Source: Leyella stercorea
Lineage (GTDB): Bacteria > Bacteroidota > Bacteroidia > Bacteroidales > Bacteroidaceae
Length of the DNA stretch: 64,000 nucleotides
NCBI RefSeq assembly: GCF_021531655.1
Contig: NZ_JADYUF010000015.1
Coordinates: 1 to 64,000, forward strand
Reading direction: 5' to 3'
Part shown: positions 34,037 to 43,193 of the stretch, in pieces
Layout of the letters: every line of letters starts with the position of its first letter
Numbering within the stretch: position 1 is the first letter of the stretch
Position numbers and translations under genes: made by a program
The notes under the pieces: generated by a model
What the model was told of the DNA's origin: nothing
The model's input: the letters and a program-made list of their open reading frames with translations, nothing else
Database searches by the model: none

Positions 34037-36625
34037 ATGAAAAGACTATACCTATTATCGATGCTGATAATGTTGTTTGTCAGCACATCGGCGTTAGCCT
34101 CTCCACGTACTTTCAGCCAAGCGAAAGCCATAGCCGAACGCAAAGCGGCATTGCTTGGCATCAAGATTGACAAAAAGGCAGCTGCCAAAGCACCCTCAAT
34201 GAATGGTGGAATAACGACAGCCGTGTCACCCTACTACGTTTTCCCATTTGGCGAAAACAAGGGATTTGCCATTGTTTCGGGCGATGACGATATGCCAGAG
34301 ATTGTAGGTTATGCCGACCATGGAACCTACGATGCCAACAATATGCCTGCTGCAATGGCAGCTTTTCTCAACAATTATCGTGCTACGATTGAAGCTATGA
34401 AGCAAGGCAACGCCTCAGCTATAAAGAATATAGCTGAAGCCAAGGCTCTGCGCGCCAACAACACACGTGCAACTACAGCCGTAAGTCCGTTGCTGGGAGA
34501 TATAAAGTGGAATCAATCAGAGCCTTATAACAATATGTGTCCTTCATACGACGGCACCAATCTGTCGGCAACGGGATGCGTAGCTACTGCTATGGCGCAG
34601 GTAATGATGTACTGGAAATATCCCAAAGAACTGAAAGCCGACATTAATAAATACGAGACTTACACACACAAGTTGCAGGTTGCAGGCGAATTAAAGGGTC
34701 AGAAATACGACTGGGACAATATGCTCCCCACATATACCAATAATAATTATACCCAGACTCAAGCCGATGCCGTAGCCAAACTGATGTTGCATTGTGGTAA
34801 AGCTGTAGAAATGGACTATGGTGAGGAATCGGGAGCCATCGTTACACCTGGCCGTCTTGCCAAATACTTCGGTTATGATTCCGACCTGATGCTCGACCTT
34901 TCGCGCACATGCTTCACTCTTGCGGAGTGGACAGCAATCATTGATAAGGAACTTCAAGCAAAACGTCCGATTCTATACAGCGGCAGAACTACAAATGGTG
35001 GTCACCAATTTGTATGCGACGGAAGCGACGGCAACGGACTCTATCATATCAATTGGGGATGGGGCGGCTATCAAGACGGATACTTCGACATCACCATTCT
35101 TAATCCTGGTCAGGGTGGAATAGGTGCCGGAAACGTAACTGATGGCTACAACCGCAACTGTAATATGATTATAGGTATACAGCCAGACAACGGCAAAGTG
35201 GACGAGCCTTTGGTTGACGTGCCTGCAATTAGAATAGAACACTTTAGCAACAACAATTTAACGACAGGTATTGAGTTGACCAACGCCACACGCACTAATA
35301 TTAACGAAAACTTCACTATCACAATAAATGAGTGGTGGGCTAATCCCTATCCAACAAAAATAAATTGCACAGTCGGATATGGCATAAGCAATGGCAAAGG
35401 CGGATACGAACTAATATCTGAAACAAAAAACATTGAGATAGATGGAATCAAAGATAACGGACAATATTCGTTACGCTATTCAACATTAAAAATAAACAAT
35501 CGTTTCTCGCCCAATGGCACTTATACCATATACGCCATATACAGCATCGACAACGGAAAGACATGGAAAAAGTGTGCCTACTATTATATGCAACCATACG
35601 TTGTGAAGTCTACGGCTACCACTCTGTCGCTTGTAAAGACCCAACTCACAGCCGAGATAACATCAAAAGAGACACAATACAGTGGAGTTGAAGGCACATT
35701 CGAGCTTAGTATCACCAACAATGGTGACGATGAGTTTATCGGACTGATCAATGCGTACACATCAAGTACAGCCACATGCCCTGATGATGCAATCGCACAA
35801 CCATACATGACCATACCCGCCCACTCTACCGTAACACGCGAAATCGGTATCACACCAACAACCGTTGGCGATATGTACGTGTGGATTGAAGACGGAGAAA
35901 GTGGCGAAATGCTGCTGAATGCAAAGAAGTTTAATGTTGAACAGACAACAGAGCCATCATATACAATAGTAAGCGTTACTACAAATGCAACACCTGGTGT
36001 ATATGAAACAGAAAAAGCATACATCAATACAGATAAAGTGAAAGTGCCACGAGTAGACGATGAGAAAGCAGAGTTTACATTTGGTATACGTAATAATGGA
36101 GGAACTGGAGTACTAAAATACATATTCTGGGTATGGAATTTAGAAAACGATAGTTATAAGTTGGTCAATACTGTTTATAAGAAGAAGATACCGGGAAACG
36201 GCGAAATTACTTATCTGCCAATATCATTTACCCCAGAATTTGCAGGAGGAAACACCATTTACCCACTGATTGAGCAAATAGACAGCAACGGCAAGAATGA
36301 TGCTATCCCAACATCTCTACCAAATTATTTTATCCCTATCGTTGGAAACGAGAATTATGGATACAAATTTAATGGTTCTAATCCCGTTGTCTACATAGCT
36401 GGCAAGCCCAACGCAATAAGCGGAGTTACGGATTCAGCTTCAAGCTACGTGCTTGGTGGCACGAGCGAGATAACAATCCTTACCGAAAAAGCTGAGCGTC
36501 TGCCGATATTCCGCATTGATGGCAGCAAGGTTTGTGACGTGATTACCGAGGCAAACACCGCCAAACACGTGACCGTTGCACCCGGACTGTACATAGTACG
36601 AGGAAAGAAAATAGTAGTAAAATAG
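34037..36625 (+). CDS. C10-family (streptopain-like) cysteine protease
   Basis: 862 aa. Signal peptide about 1-21. A pro-domain to about 140 (FSQAKAIAERKAALLGI, YVFPFGENKGFAIVSGDDDMPEIVGYAD) folds over the active site before maturation. The catalytic domain (about 147-390) has Cys181 in SATGCVATAMAQVMMYWKYP and His323 in GGHQFVCDG, then YHINWGWGGYQDGYFDIT. Several immunoglobulin-like or bacterial-surface-type domains follow to the C-terminus. The end (GLYIVRGKKIVVK) resembles a type IX secretion sorting signal. Prevotella C10 proteases of this type are secreted and act on host proteins. Identity with any named enzyme such as interpain is not claimed. Confidence 0.9.
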   Translation: MKRLYLLSMLIMLFVSTSALASPRTFSQAKAIAERKAALLGIKIDKKAAAKAPSMNGGITTAVSPYYVFPFGENKGFAIVSGDDDMPEIVGYADHGTYDANNMPAAMAAFLNNYRATIEAMKQGNASAIKNIAEAKALRANNTRATTAVSPLLGDIKWNQSEPYNNMCPSYDGTNLSATGCVATAMAQVMMYWKYPKELKADINKYETYTHKLQVAGELKGQKYDWDNMLPTYTNNNYTQTQADAVAKLMLHCGKAVEMDYGEESGAIVTPGRLAKYFGYDSDLMLDLSRTCFTLAEWTAIIDKELQAKRPILYSGRTTNGGHQFVCDGSDGNGLYHINWGWGGYQDGYFDITILNPGQGGIGAGNVTDGYNRNCNMIIGIQPDNGKVDEPLVDVPAIRIEHFSNNNLTTGIELTNATRTNINENFTITINEWWANPYPTKINCTVGYGISNGKGGYELISETKNIEIDGIKDNGQYSLRYSTLKINNRFSPNGTYTIYAIYSIDNGKTWKKCAYYYMQPYVVKSTATTLSLVKTQLTAEITSKETQYSGVEGTFELSITNNGDDEFIGLINAYTSSTATCPDDAIAQPYMTIPAHSTVTREIGITPTTVGDMYVWIEDGESGEMLLNAKKFNVEQTTEPSYTIVSVTTNATPGVYETEKAYINTDKVKVPRVDDEKAEFTFGIRNNGGTGVLKYIFWVWNLENDSYKLVNTVYKKKIPGNGEITYLPISFTPEFAGGNTIYPLIEQIDSNGKNDAIPTSLPNYFIPIVGNENYGYKFNGSNPVVYIAGKPNAISGVTDSASSYVLGGTSEITILTEKAERLPIFRIDGSKVCDVITEANTAKHVTVAPGLYIVRGKKIVVK

Positions 36626-36700
36626 TACATGAAGAGCTGCAACACAGCAGTAAGACACAAGACAATAATATTTTAGTAAATTCATTAAAAGATAAAAACT

Positions 36701-36732
36701 TTTGGCATTTTCGTCAAAAGTTTTTATCTTTG
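36701..36732 (+). promoter_or_regulatory. Promoter of the second ECF sigma-factor gene
   Basis: TTTG (36701-36704) and TATCTTTG (36725-36732) with 20 nt between; one of the best consensus promoters in the window. Confidence 0.8.
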
Positions 36733-36819
36733 CATACGATAAGATATTTTAAAACAAACCATCAAAAAGCGAGACATTTGCCTATCGGAACACATTTACT
36801 CAATCAAAAATAGAGAAAA

Positions 36820-37419
36820 ATGAAGAAAATACAGGATATGACCGACGAAGAGTTGGCATTATCATATATCGATGGGAACAACCGCGCTTTTGATTTGCTG
36901 TTGCTTCGCAATCAGTCGAACATATACTCATACATTCTTTTTATTGTACACGACCGTGAAACAGCCGAAGATCTGTTTCAAGATACGTTCGTGAAGGCTA
37001 TTGCATACATGCAGGACGGGCGCTACACCACGTCGGGCAAGTTTGGCGGATGGCTCATGCGCATTGCCCACAACACCGTGATGGACTGGTATCGCAGTCT
37101 GGCACAATTCCACTTTGTCGAAGCCAACAAAGACAATGACCTCTCAAACATCAGCGATCCGAGCTTGGTTGTAGGCAATATCGAAAACCAATACGTCAAC
37201 AGTCAGACGCTGAAGGATGTGCGCCGACTGCTCGACATGCTTCCTATGATACAGCGCGAGGTAGTATATATGCGCTTCTATCAGCAGTTGTCGTTCAAGG
37301 AGATTGCCGAAACGACAAACTGCAGCATCAACACCGCTCTCGGACGCATGCGTTACGCTGTGCTAAACATGCGACGCATGGCAAAGACATACGGTATGAC
37401 ACTGCAGTTGTCAATATAA
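36820..37419 (+). CDS. ECF-type RNA polymerase sigma factor
   Basis: 199 aa. Region 2 is at about 20-90 (FDLLLLRNQSNIYSYILFIVHDRETAEDLFQDTFVKAI) and region 4 at about 135-185 (MLPMIQREVVYMRFYQQLSFKEIAETTNCSINTALGRMRYAVLNMR). No anti-sigma gene is adjacent, unlike the first sigma factor in this window. It is a single-gene unit with its own consensus promoter and a terminator. Members of this kind are well conserved in Bacteroides/Prevotella and may respond to envelope or redox stress; the signal is unknown. Confidence 0.9.
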   Translation: MKKIQDMTDEELALSYIDGNNRAFDLLLLRNQSNIYSYILFIVHDRETAEDLFQDTFVKAIAYMQDGRYTTSGKFGGWLMRIAHNTVMDWYRSLAQFHFVEANKDNDLSNISDPSLVVGNIENQYVNSQTLKDVRRLLDMLPMIQREVVYMRFYQQLSFKEIAETTNCSINTALGRMRYAVLNMRRMAKTYGMTLQLSI

Positions 37420-37447
37420 ATATGTAAGACAGAATTATCCGATATAC

Positions 37448-37491
37448 AGTTGGGGATTTCCTAAAATCAGTGTTTTAGGAAATTCCCAACT
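37448..37491. terminator. Bidirectional terminator overlapping the trpG end
   Basis: Arms AGTTGGGGATTTCCTAAAA and TTTTAGGAAATTCCCAACT, about 19 bp with one wobble. The second arm encodes the last residues of TrpG (VGNFLKH), so the trp operon ends in the stem. Confidence 0.8.
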
Positions 37492-38030
37492 ATTGTTTTT
37501 CCCTCAGGTGTGAGCACACTCTCGGGATGAAACTGTATGCCGTGGATGTCATACTGGCGATGGCGCATAGCCATTATCTCGCCATCATCAGACATGGCAG
37601 TCACCTCCAAGCATTCGGGCACCGAATCTTTTGCTACCACCCAGCTGTGATAACGTCCCATCATGACACGTTCGGGCAGACCTTCGAAGATGTAGTCGTT
37701 GCCCAACTGCGTTCCCTCGGTTTGCACTCCGTGATACACTTCTTTAAGATTTTCAAGACTCGCACCGAACACTTCGCCTATAGCCTGATGTCCGAGACAC
37801 ACGCCAAGTATAGGTTTGCGTCCGGCGTATGTGCGTATCACGTCGAGCAGCAAGCCCGCCTCAGACGGAATGCCGGGTCCGGGACTTAGTACAATCTTGT
37901 CGTACTGCTCCAAATCCTTCAACTCGAACTTGTCATTACGAACCACATCGACCTCCGCTCCCAGCTCTTTGAGCAGGTGGGAGAGGTTGTATGTGAATGA
38001 GTCGTAGTTGTCTATAATCACTATTTTCAT
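37467..38030 (-). CDS. trpG: Anthranilate synthase glutamine amidotransferase subunit
   Basis: 187 aa class I glutamine amidotransferase. Start KIVIIDNYDSFTYNLSHLLKELG; oxyanion and nucleophile region PILGVCLGHQAIGE (Cys about 78); His/Glu in GIQFHPESVLTPEG. It supplies ammonia to TrpE. The start overlaps the end of trpE by 4 nt (38027-38030). It is the last gene of the operon. Because a folate pabA-like role is possible for such proteins, position with trpE is the reason to call it TrpG. Confidence 0.93.
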   Translation of the reverse strand: MKIVIIDNYDSFTYNLSHLLKELGAEVDVVRNDKFELKDLEQYDKIVLSPGPGIPSEAGLLLDVIRTYAGRKPILGVCLGHQAIGEVFGASLENLKEVYHGVQTEGTQLGNDYIFEGLPERVMMGRYHSWVVAKDSVPECLEVTAMSDDGEIMAMRHRQYDIHGIQFHPESVLTPEGKTIVGNFLKH

Positions 38031-39421
38031 TTTTCAGCTTCTTTTATTGCTTTTCTTAATGCTCCTAATTTGTTGTTGACTTCCTGCAATTCGTACTCAA
38101 CGTTGCTCTTGGCTACTATGCCGCCGCCAGCCTGAAACCACAGTTCGCCGCCACGACTTACAAACGTGCGTATTGTAATGGCCTGGTTCAGATTGCCGTT
38201 AAGTCCGATAAATCCTACGCATCCTCCATAAGCGCCGCGGTTGTGAGGTTCGAGTTCGGAAATGATCTGCATTGCACGCACCTTGGGCGCACCCGACAAC
38301 GTGCCTGCAGGAAACGTATCGATGAATGTCTTTACGGCATCTGCCCCCTCGTCAAGCTGTCCGCTGACACGGCTCACGAGATGCACAACGTGCGAGTAAT
38401 ACTGCAAATCCTTATAGAAATCAACCTTAACATCATGGCAGTTGCGCGAGAGATCGTTGCGCGCAAGGTCAACCAGCATCACATGTTCGGCATTCTCTTT
38501 AGGGTCATTGCGCAGGAACTCGGCAGCACAGCGGTCGGCATCGGCATCGCCCGTACGTCGTGTAGTGCCTGCAATAGGGTCGATGTAAGCCTTACGGTTC
38601 TCTATACGGCAGTGAGTTTCGGGCGAAGAGCCGAATATACGAAATCCTCCGAAGTCGAAGTAGAACAGATAAGGACTGGGATTGATGCTGCGCAGAGTGC
38701 GATAGAGCTTGAAGTCGTCGCCCTCAAAATGCTGTATGAAGCGGCGCGATATGACCACCTGAAACACGTCACCACGCAGACAGTGCTGTATTCCGCATCG
38801 TATGTTGGCACGATGCTCGTCGTCGGTGAGCGGCGAAGTACACTCGCCGACAGCACGAAATCCGTAGTCCTGACCCACAGCCGAATCGAGCGATAGCTTC
38901 ATAGCATCAAGAGCGTCGTCGCCACCGAGTGTGACGAGCGTCATACGACTGTTGAAATGGTCAATAACAACGATGTCCCTATACATTATATATAATATGT
39001 CGGGAGCATCGTTCTCCTTCTGCGTCTCGTCCTTAACATTGATGTGCTCAAAGTAGCGCACAGCATTGAATGTAGTATATCCGAACAGTCCGAACACATC
39101 CGAATGTTCGCCACTGATGTCGAAGCGCTGCATAAACTCGTTGATGGCAACATCGCAGGTATAGTTGTCGTCGATGTTGCGACGCAATACGCTACCTCCG
39201 GGAAGCGAGAATGTCGCCAGCCCATGACCTATAGCAATGCTACCTATGGGATGAGTGGCTACAAACGAGCGGCTGCTCGACCGGTCGTGATAGTCGCTAC
39301 ACTCCATCAATGCGCTCTGCACGCCACGATAGCGCATGCGCATATACACCGAAACGGGTGTGTACATGTCGGCGAGCATGTCGCACGACACTGTATTGTA
39401 TTTGAATTTAGAAGTTTCCAT
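38027..39421 (-). CDS. trpE: Anthranilate synthase component I
   Basis: 464 aa from the ATG at METSKFKYNT; upstream in-frame codons fall inside trpB and are unlikely. The chorismate-binding domain has PSPYLFYFDFGGFRIFGSSPE, PIAGTTRRTG, ENAEHVMLVDLARNDL, and the end GGCVGFIGLNGNLNQAITIR. It converts chorismate with ammonia to anthranilate. The N-terminal half carries the regulatory Trp-binding region; its LMECSDYH motif resembles the LLES-type feedback-site of TrpE. It overlaps trpB by 14 nt. Confidence 0.95.
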   Translation of the reverse strand: METSKFKYNTVSCDMLADMYTPVSVYMRMRYRGVQSALMECSDYHDRSSSRSFVATHPIGSIAIGHGLATFSLPGGSVLRRNIDDNYTCDVAINEFMQRFDISGEHSDVFGLFGYTTFNAVRYFEHINVKDETQKENDAPDILYIMYRDIVVIDHFNSRMTLVTLGGDDALDAMKLSLDSAVGQDYGFRAVGECTSPLTDDEHRANIRCGIQHCLRGDVFQVVISRRFIQHFEGDDFKLYRTLRSINPSPYLFYFDFGGFRIFGSSPETHCRIENRKAYIDPIAGTTRRTGDADADRCAAEFLRNDPKENAEHVMLVDLARNDLSRNCHDVKVDFYKDLQYYSHVVHLVSRVSGQLDEGADAVKTFIDTFPAGTLSGAPKVRAMQIISELEPHNRGAYGGCVGFIGLNGNLNQAITIRTFVSRGGELWFQAGGGIVAKSNVEYELQEVNNKLGALRKAIKEAEK

Positions 39422-40610
39422 ATTCGCCAGCCATTTGCTTGTTATTGAGATAAGTCTCCACATCCTTGTCGCCACGACCGCTCACGGTGAGTACCACCAC
39501 ATCGTCCCTCTTGAACTTTAGGTGCTGCAACGCAGCAATGGCGTGTGCCGACTCTATGGCAGGGATGATGCCCTCCATACGGGTGAGTTCGTATCCGGCG
39601 CGAATAGCCTCGTCGTCCTTTATTGCCAATACATCAATACGTCCCTGCTGGGCAAGATTGGCATGCATAGGCCCTATGCCCGGATAGTCCAGACCAGCCG
39701 AAATGGTGAATGCCTCCTTTATCTGTCCGTCTGCTGTCTGCATCACCATAGTGCGCGCACCATGAATGATGCCCTCCTTGCCGCAATGTATCGTGGCAGC
39801 GGTGTAGTCGGTGTCTACGCCATGACCGGCAGCCTCAGCCAGCACCATCTTCACCTTCGGATTGTCTACATAGTGATATATCGTTCCGGCGGCATTGCTT
39901 CCGCCACCAATGCAAGCCACGAGAAAATCGGGATAGTCGCGTCCCACCTTCTCCTGAAGCTGCCATTTCAATTCTTCGGAGATGACACTCTGCATACGAG
40001 CCACAATGTCGGGATATGGATGCGGGCCCATTGTCGAACCGACAATGTAGAAAGTGTCCTGCGGATGACAACACCAGTCGCGTATAGCCTCCGAACATGC
40101 GTCGCTGAGCGTCATGTTGCCAGTAGTGACGGGATGCACTTTGGCACCAAGCATACGCATACGCTCCACGTTGGTGTGCTGGCGCTCGACATCGGTCTTG
40201 CCCATAAACACCTCACACTCCATATCCATCAATGCGCAAACAGTTGCAGTGGCCACTCCGTGCTGTCCGGCTCCGGTCTCGGCAATGATGCGTGTCTTGC
40301 CCATCTTCTTAGCCATGAGAATCTGCCCGATGGTATTATTTATCTTGTGCGCACCCGTATGGTTGAGGTCTTCACGCTTCAGATAGAGCTGACATCCATA
40401 CTTCTCGCTCATACGACGGGCGTAATACAGCGGCGAAGGGCGACCTACGTAGTCGCGCAAGAGTGCGCGATACTCGTTCTTGAACTCCTCGCTCTCGATG
40501 ATTGGGATGTAAGCCTCCTGCAAGTCGGTAACGCACTTGTGCAGAATCTCAGGTATATAGGCGCCGCCGAAGCGACCGTAAAATCCGTTTTTAGGTTTTG
40601 CTAATGTCAT
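39408..40610 (-). CDS. trpB: Tryptophan synthase beta chain
   Basis: 400 aa. Typical TrpB1: YGRFGGAYIPEIL, the PLP-lysine motif REDLNHTGAHKINNTIGQ (Lys in HKINN), AETGAGQHG, and the phosphate loop GGGSNAAG. It joins indole and serine to make tryptophan. It overlaps the start of trpE by 14 nt and is 38 nt downstream of trpA. Confidence 0.97.
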   Translation of the reverse strand: MTLAKPKNGFYGRFGGAYIPEILHKCVTDLQEAYIPIIESEEFKNEYRALLRDYVGRPSPLYYARRMSEKYGCQLYLKREDLNHTGAHKINNTIGQILMAKKMGKTRIIAETGAGQHGVATATVCALMDMECEVFMGKTDVERQHTNVERMRMLGAKVHPVTTGNMTLSDACSEAIRDWCCHPQDTFYIVGSTMGPHPYPDIVARMQSVISEELKWQLQEKVGRDYPDFLVACIGGGSNAAGTIYHYVDNPKVKMVLAEAAGHGVDTDYTAATIHCGKEGIIHGARTMVMQTADGQIKEAFTISAGLDYPGIGPMHANLAQQGRIDVLAIKDDEAIRAGYELTRMEGIIPAIESAHAIAALQHLKFKRDDVVVLTVSGRGDKDVETYLNNKQMAGEYGNF

Positions 40611-40648
40611 AATCTTTTGTGTTTTGGTTATTATATAATAAGGTGTAC

Positions 40649-41425
40649 TTACTTCTTCAATGCATCGAACAACTGGCTGAGTGCCTCGTCGGCATTGCCT
40701 GTGTCACGAAGCAGAGTGACGAACTTGCTGCCTATGATGGCACCGGCGGCATTGTTCTGCGCGCTTTCGAGCGTCTGGCGGTTGCTGATGCCGAAGCCTA
40801 TCATGCGCGGATTGTGCAGATTCATGGCATTGATACGCTGGAAGTATTGCTGCTTGGCTTCGTCGAAATTCTGCTGCGCACCGGTTATACTTGCCGAACT
40901 TACCATATATATGAATCCATCGGTATGGCGGTCGATAAAGCGTATGCGTTCCTCAGACGTTTCGGGCGTTATCATCATGACGCAACGCAGATTGTAGCGG
41001 TCGGCAAGAGGCTTTATCTCATTGAGATAGTCGTCGAACGGAAGGTCGGGAATGATGAATCCCGAAACGCCGCACTCTACACAACGCTGGCAGAAGCGCT
41101 CATATCCGTAGTGCATGATGACATTGAGATAGCCCATAAGCACCAGCGGGATATTTACCTGCGACTTGATTGCGTCAAGCTGATCGAAAAGCGTTTCGAG
41201 CGTCATGCCGTTCTTCAGTGCAACGGTTCCCGCACTCTGTATCACCGGACCGTCAGCCAGAGGGTCGCTGAATGGTATTCCCACCTCAATCATGTCTATG
41301 CCGTGGCACTGCATGGCGAGTATTACGTCAGCAGTCATGTCTTTCTCGGGACAGCCTGCACAGAAATACAGCGACAATAGCTTGCGGTCGCCACGCTCTG
41401 AAAACAATCTGTTTATCTTATTCAT
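40649..41425 (-). CDS. trpA: Tryptophan synthase alpha chain
   Basis: 258 aa TIM barrel. Conserved IEVGIPFSDPLADGPVIQ (catalytic Glu in IEVG, Asp in FSDP), the LMGYLNVIMHYG motif, and PDLPFDDY. It cleaves indole-glycerol phosphate to indole, which is channelled to TrpB. Confidence 0.96.
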   Translation of the reverse strand: MNKINRLFSERGDRKLLSLYFCAGCPEKDMTADVILAMQCHGIDMIEVGIPFSDPLADGPVIQSAGTVALKNGMTLETLFDQLDAIKSQVNIPLVLMGYLNVIMHYGYERFCQRCVECGVSGFIIPDLPFDDYLNEIKPLADRYNLRCVMMITPETSEERIRFIDRHTDGFIYMVSSASITGAQQNFDEAKQQYFQRINAMNLHNPRMIGFGISNRQTLESAQNNAAGAIIGSKFVTLLRDTGNADEALSQLFDALKK

Positions 41426-41454
41426 ATCCTATGGTTTTTATTTTTTAGATTATC

Positions 41455-42162
41455 TTATATATTGAGCAATCGCCCTATGAACTCTTCGAGCAACCTGACA
41501 TCCTTCAGAGCCGGCTCGGTCTCAAACATCGAATTAAGGTCGACTCCTGCAAACTGCTTATGACTTACCGCCTTGATGCGTTCGGCATCGTCCGGCCCTA
41601 TGCCTCCGCTCAGCAGGAATGGCACTGTGCCTTGATAGCTGTCGAGCAGCGACCAGTCGAACTGCATGCCGCTTCCGCCATAACCTGTACACTTGGTGTC
41701 GAAGACAAACATGTCGACCAAGCCCTCGTACTGTGCGCAACGTGCAATGTCGTCGGCAGAGGCTATGCTCATAGCCTTGAATATCTTCAGTTCAGGACGT
41801 ATGTCGGGCACTATGGTAGAGTGCAGATTGCGTATGAACGTGGGCGACTCGGATCCGTGCAACTGAACTGCGTCAAGCTTGAAAGCCACTACATGCGTAA
41901 TGATCTCCTGCACCGTAGCATCGACAAACACCCCCACTCTATCAATGTGGCGCATCTGACTGGCATCGGTGGCATGGCTCATGTCGGCATCAGCAAGGTC
42001 GGGCATGAGTCCGGTGCGCACACGCTTCATGTCGACATAGCGGCTGCTCTTGGGATAGAATATAAATCCCATGTAGTCGATGGGCAGCTGGGCCACGGCA
42101 CGTATGTTGTCGGGCTGGCGCATTCCGCACACCTTAATAAGTGGTTTAATCGTATTGCTCAT
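41455..42162 (-). CDS. trpF: Phosphoribosylanthranilate isomerase
   Basis: 235 aa. The opening IKVCGMRQPDNIRAV has the catalytic Cys, FIFYPKSSRYV follows, and VFDTKCTGYGGSGMQFDW and LSGGIGPDD bear the phosphate-binding loops. A stand-alone TrpF, not fused to TrpC. A 22-bp repeat array sits between it and trpC. Confidence 0.95.
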   Translation of the reverse strand: MSNTIKPLIKVCGMRQPDNIRAVAQLPIDYMGFIFYPKSSRYVDMKRVRTGLMPDLADADMSHATDASQMRHIDRVGVFVDATVQEIITHVVAFKLDAVQLHGSESPTFIRNLHSTIVPDIRPELKIFKAMSIASADDIARCAQYEGLVDMFVFDTKCTGYGGSGMQFDWSLLDSYQGTVPFLLSGGIGPDDAERIKAVSHKQFAGVDLNSMFETEPALKDVRLLEEFIGRLLNI

Positions 42163-42211
42163 TTTGCGATTTGTATTACGTTGATTTTCAATGATTTATA
42201 TCTTACCTTCA

Positions 42212-42321
42212 AGAAGGGGTCCTTTTGCATTGTAAAAGGGGTCCTTTTGGAGTGCAAAAGGGGTCCTTTCGGAATGCTAAAGTTGTCCTTTTGGAGTGCA
42301 AAAGGAGTCCTTTCGGAAACG
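42212..42321. repeat. 22-bp tandem array (AAAAGG family) inside the trp operon
   Basis: Five exact 22-bp units start at 42212, 42234, 42256, 42278 and 42300. Core AAAAGGGGTCCTTTT or close, with spacers such as GGAGTGC. It fills most of the 174-nt gap between trpC and trpF and so would be transcribed within the operon. Total length (110 bp) equals that of the array at 26231-26340. Confidence 0.9.
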
Positions 42322-42336
42322 GCATGTTCTGCACCG

Positions 42337-43125
42337 CTATTTCTGTAGCATTTGCTTGAGCGCCAAAGGCGGGTTTTCTTCCTTCATAAAGCGTTCGCCC
42401 ATGAGGAAACCATGGTAGCCAGCCATGCGCAAAGCCTCAAGAGTGGCGGCATCCTTCAGTCCGCTTTCGCTTATGCGGCAAGTGTATTCGGGCAGACGAC
42501 TGGCAAGACGGAACGATGTCTGCACATCGGTGTGAAACGTCCCGAGGTTGCGATTGTTCACTCCCGACATATCAGGCTGCAAGTCGGCATATTCAGTATC
42601 GGCTTCGCTATGCATTTCGAGCAGCACCTCAAGGTTGAGTTCATGAGCCATATCAATCAGAGCGCGACACTCGTCCTTCTTCAGGCAGGCTGCAATCAGA
42701 AGCACAGCCGACGCTCCGCAGAGGCGAGCCTGAAAGAGCTGGTATTCGTCGACGACAAAATTCTTGTAGAGTATGGGCAGCGTCACGCCACTGTTGCGTG
42801 CCTTCTGTATGTCGCTGTCGTCACCTCCGAAGTAAGGAGTGTCGGTGAGTATGCTCAGTGCCGAAGCTCCCGACTGCTGATAGCCCAGTGGAATCTGTGC
42901 CGAATCGGCATCCTGCTTTATCCATCCCTTAGACGGCGAGCGATGTTTGAATTCGGCTATTATGCCCGTCGGGCTGCCTTTAAGCGCATTACTCATCGAC
43001 TGAACGGCTATGCCTTGCTGCATGAGCAGCTCCACCTCTTGGTGTATAGTGCGCTCAGTAAACTGGGCCTTCATCTGTTGTAGGTCGACACGCTTGCGTG
43101 CTACGATTTCTTCTAATATATCCAT
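42337..43125 (-). CDS. trpC: Indole-3-glycerol-phosphate synthase
   Basis: 262 aa from the ATG at MDILEEIV; a Met four codons earlier (MAFI) is less likely. TIM-barrel motifs: GIIAEFKHRSPSKGWIK (catalytic Lys region), LSILTDTPYFGGDDSDI, PILYKNFVVDEYQ, LLEMHSEAD, VNNRNLGTF and ISESGLKDAATLE. It closes the indole ring. It lies between trpD and the array. Confidence 0.95.
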   Translation of the reverse strand: MDILEEIVARKRVDLQQMKAQFTERTIHQEVELLMQQGIAVQSMSNALKGSPTGIIAEFKHRSPSKGWIKQDADSAQIPLGYQQSGASALSILTDTPYFGGDDSDIQKARNSGVTLPILYKNFVVDEYQLFQARLCGASAVLLIAACLKKDECRALIDMAHELNLEVLLEMHSEADTEYADLQPDMSGVNNRNLGTFHTDVQTSFRLASRLPEYTCRISESGLKDAATLEALRMAGYHGFLMGERFMKEENPPLALKQMLQK

Positions 43126-43157
43126 AATAAATGCCATAAGCTATGGTACATACCGCT

Positions 43158-43178
43158 CCCCTCCCTGCTGGGGAGGGG
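43158..43178. repeat. GC-rich palindrome between trpD and trpC
   Basis: CCCCTCCC-TGCTG-GGGAGGGG, an 8-bp stem followed by a G-rich tract (GGGGGTAGGG). The same type of GC-rich palindrome is dispersed between genes in many Bacteroidales. Confidence 0.5.
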
Positions 43179-43193
43179 CTGGGGGTAGGGTCT

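Noticed and set aside
38243..38896. Long plus-strand ORFs opposite trpE, trpB and trpA
   Set aside because: The minus-strand genes are clearly conserved enzymes; the plus ORFs have no start context and no homology.
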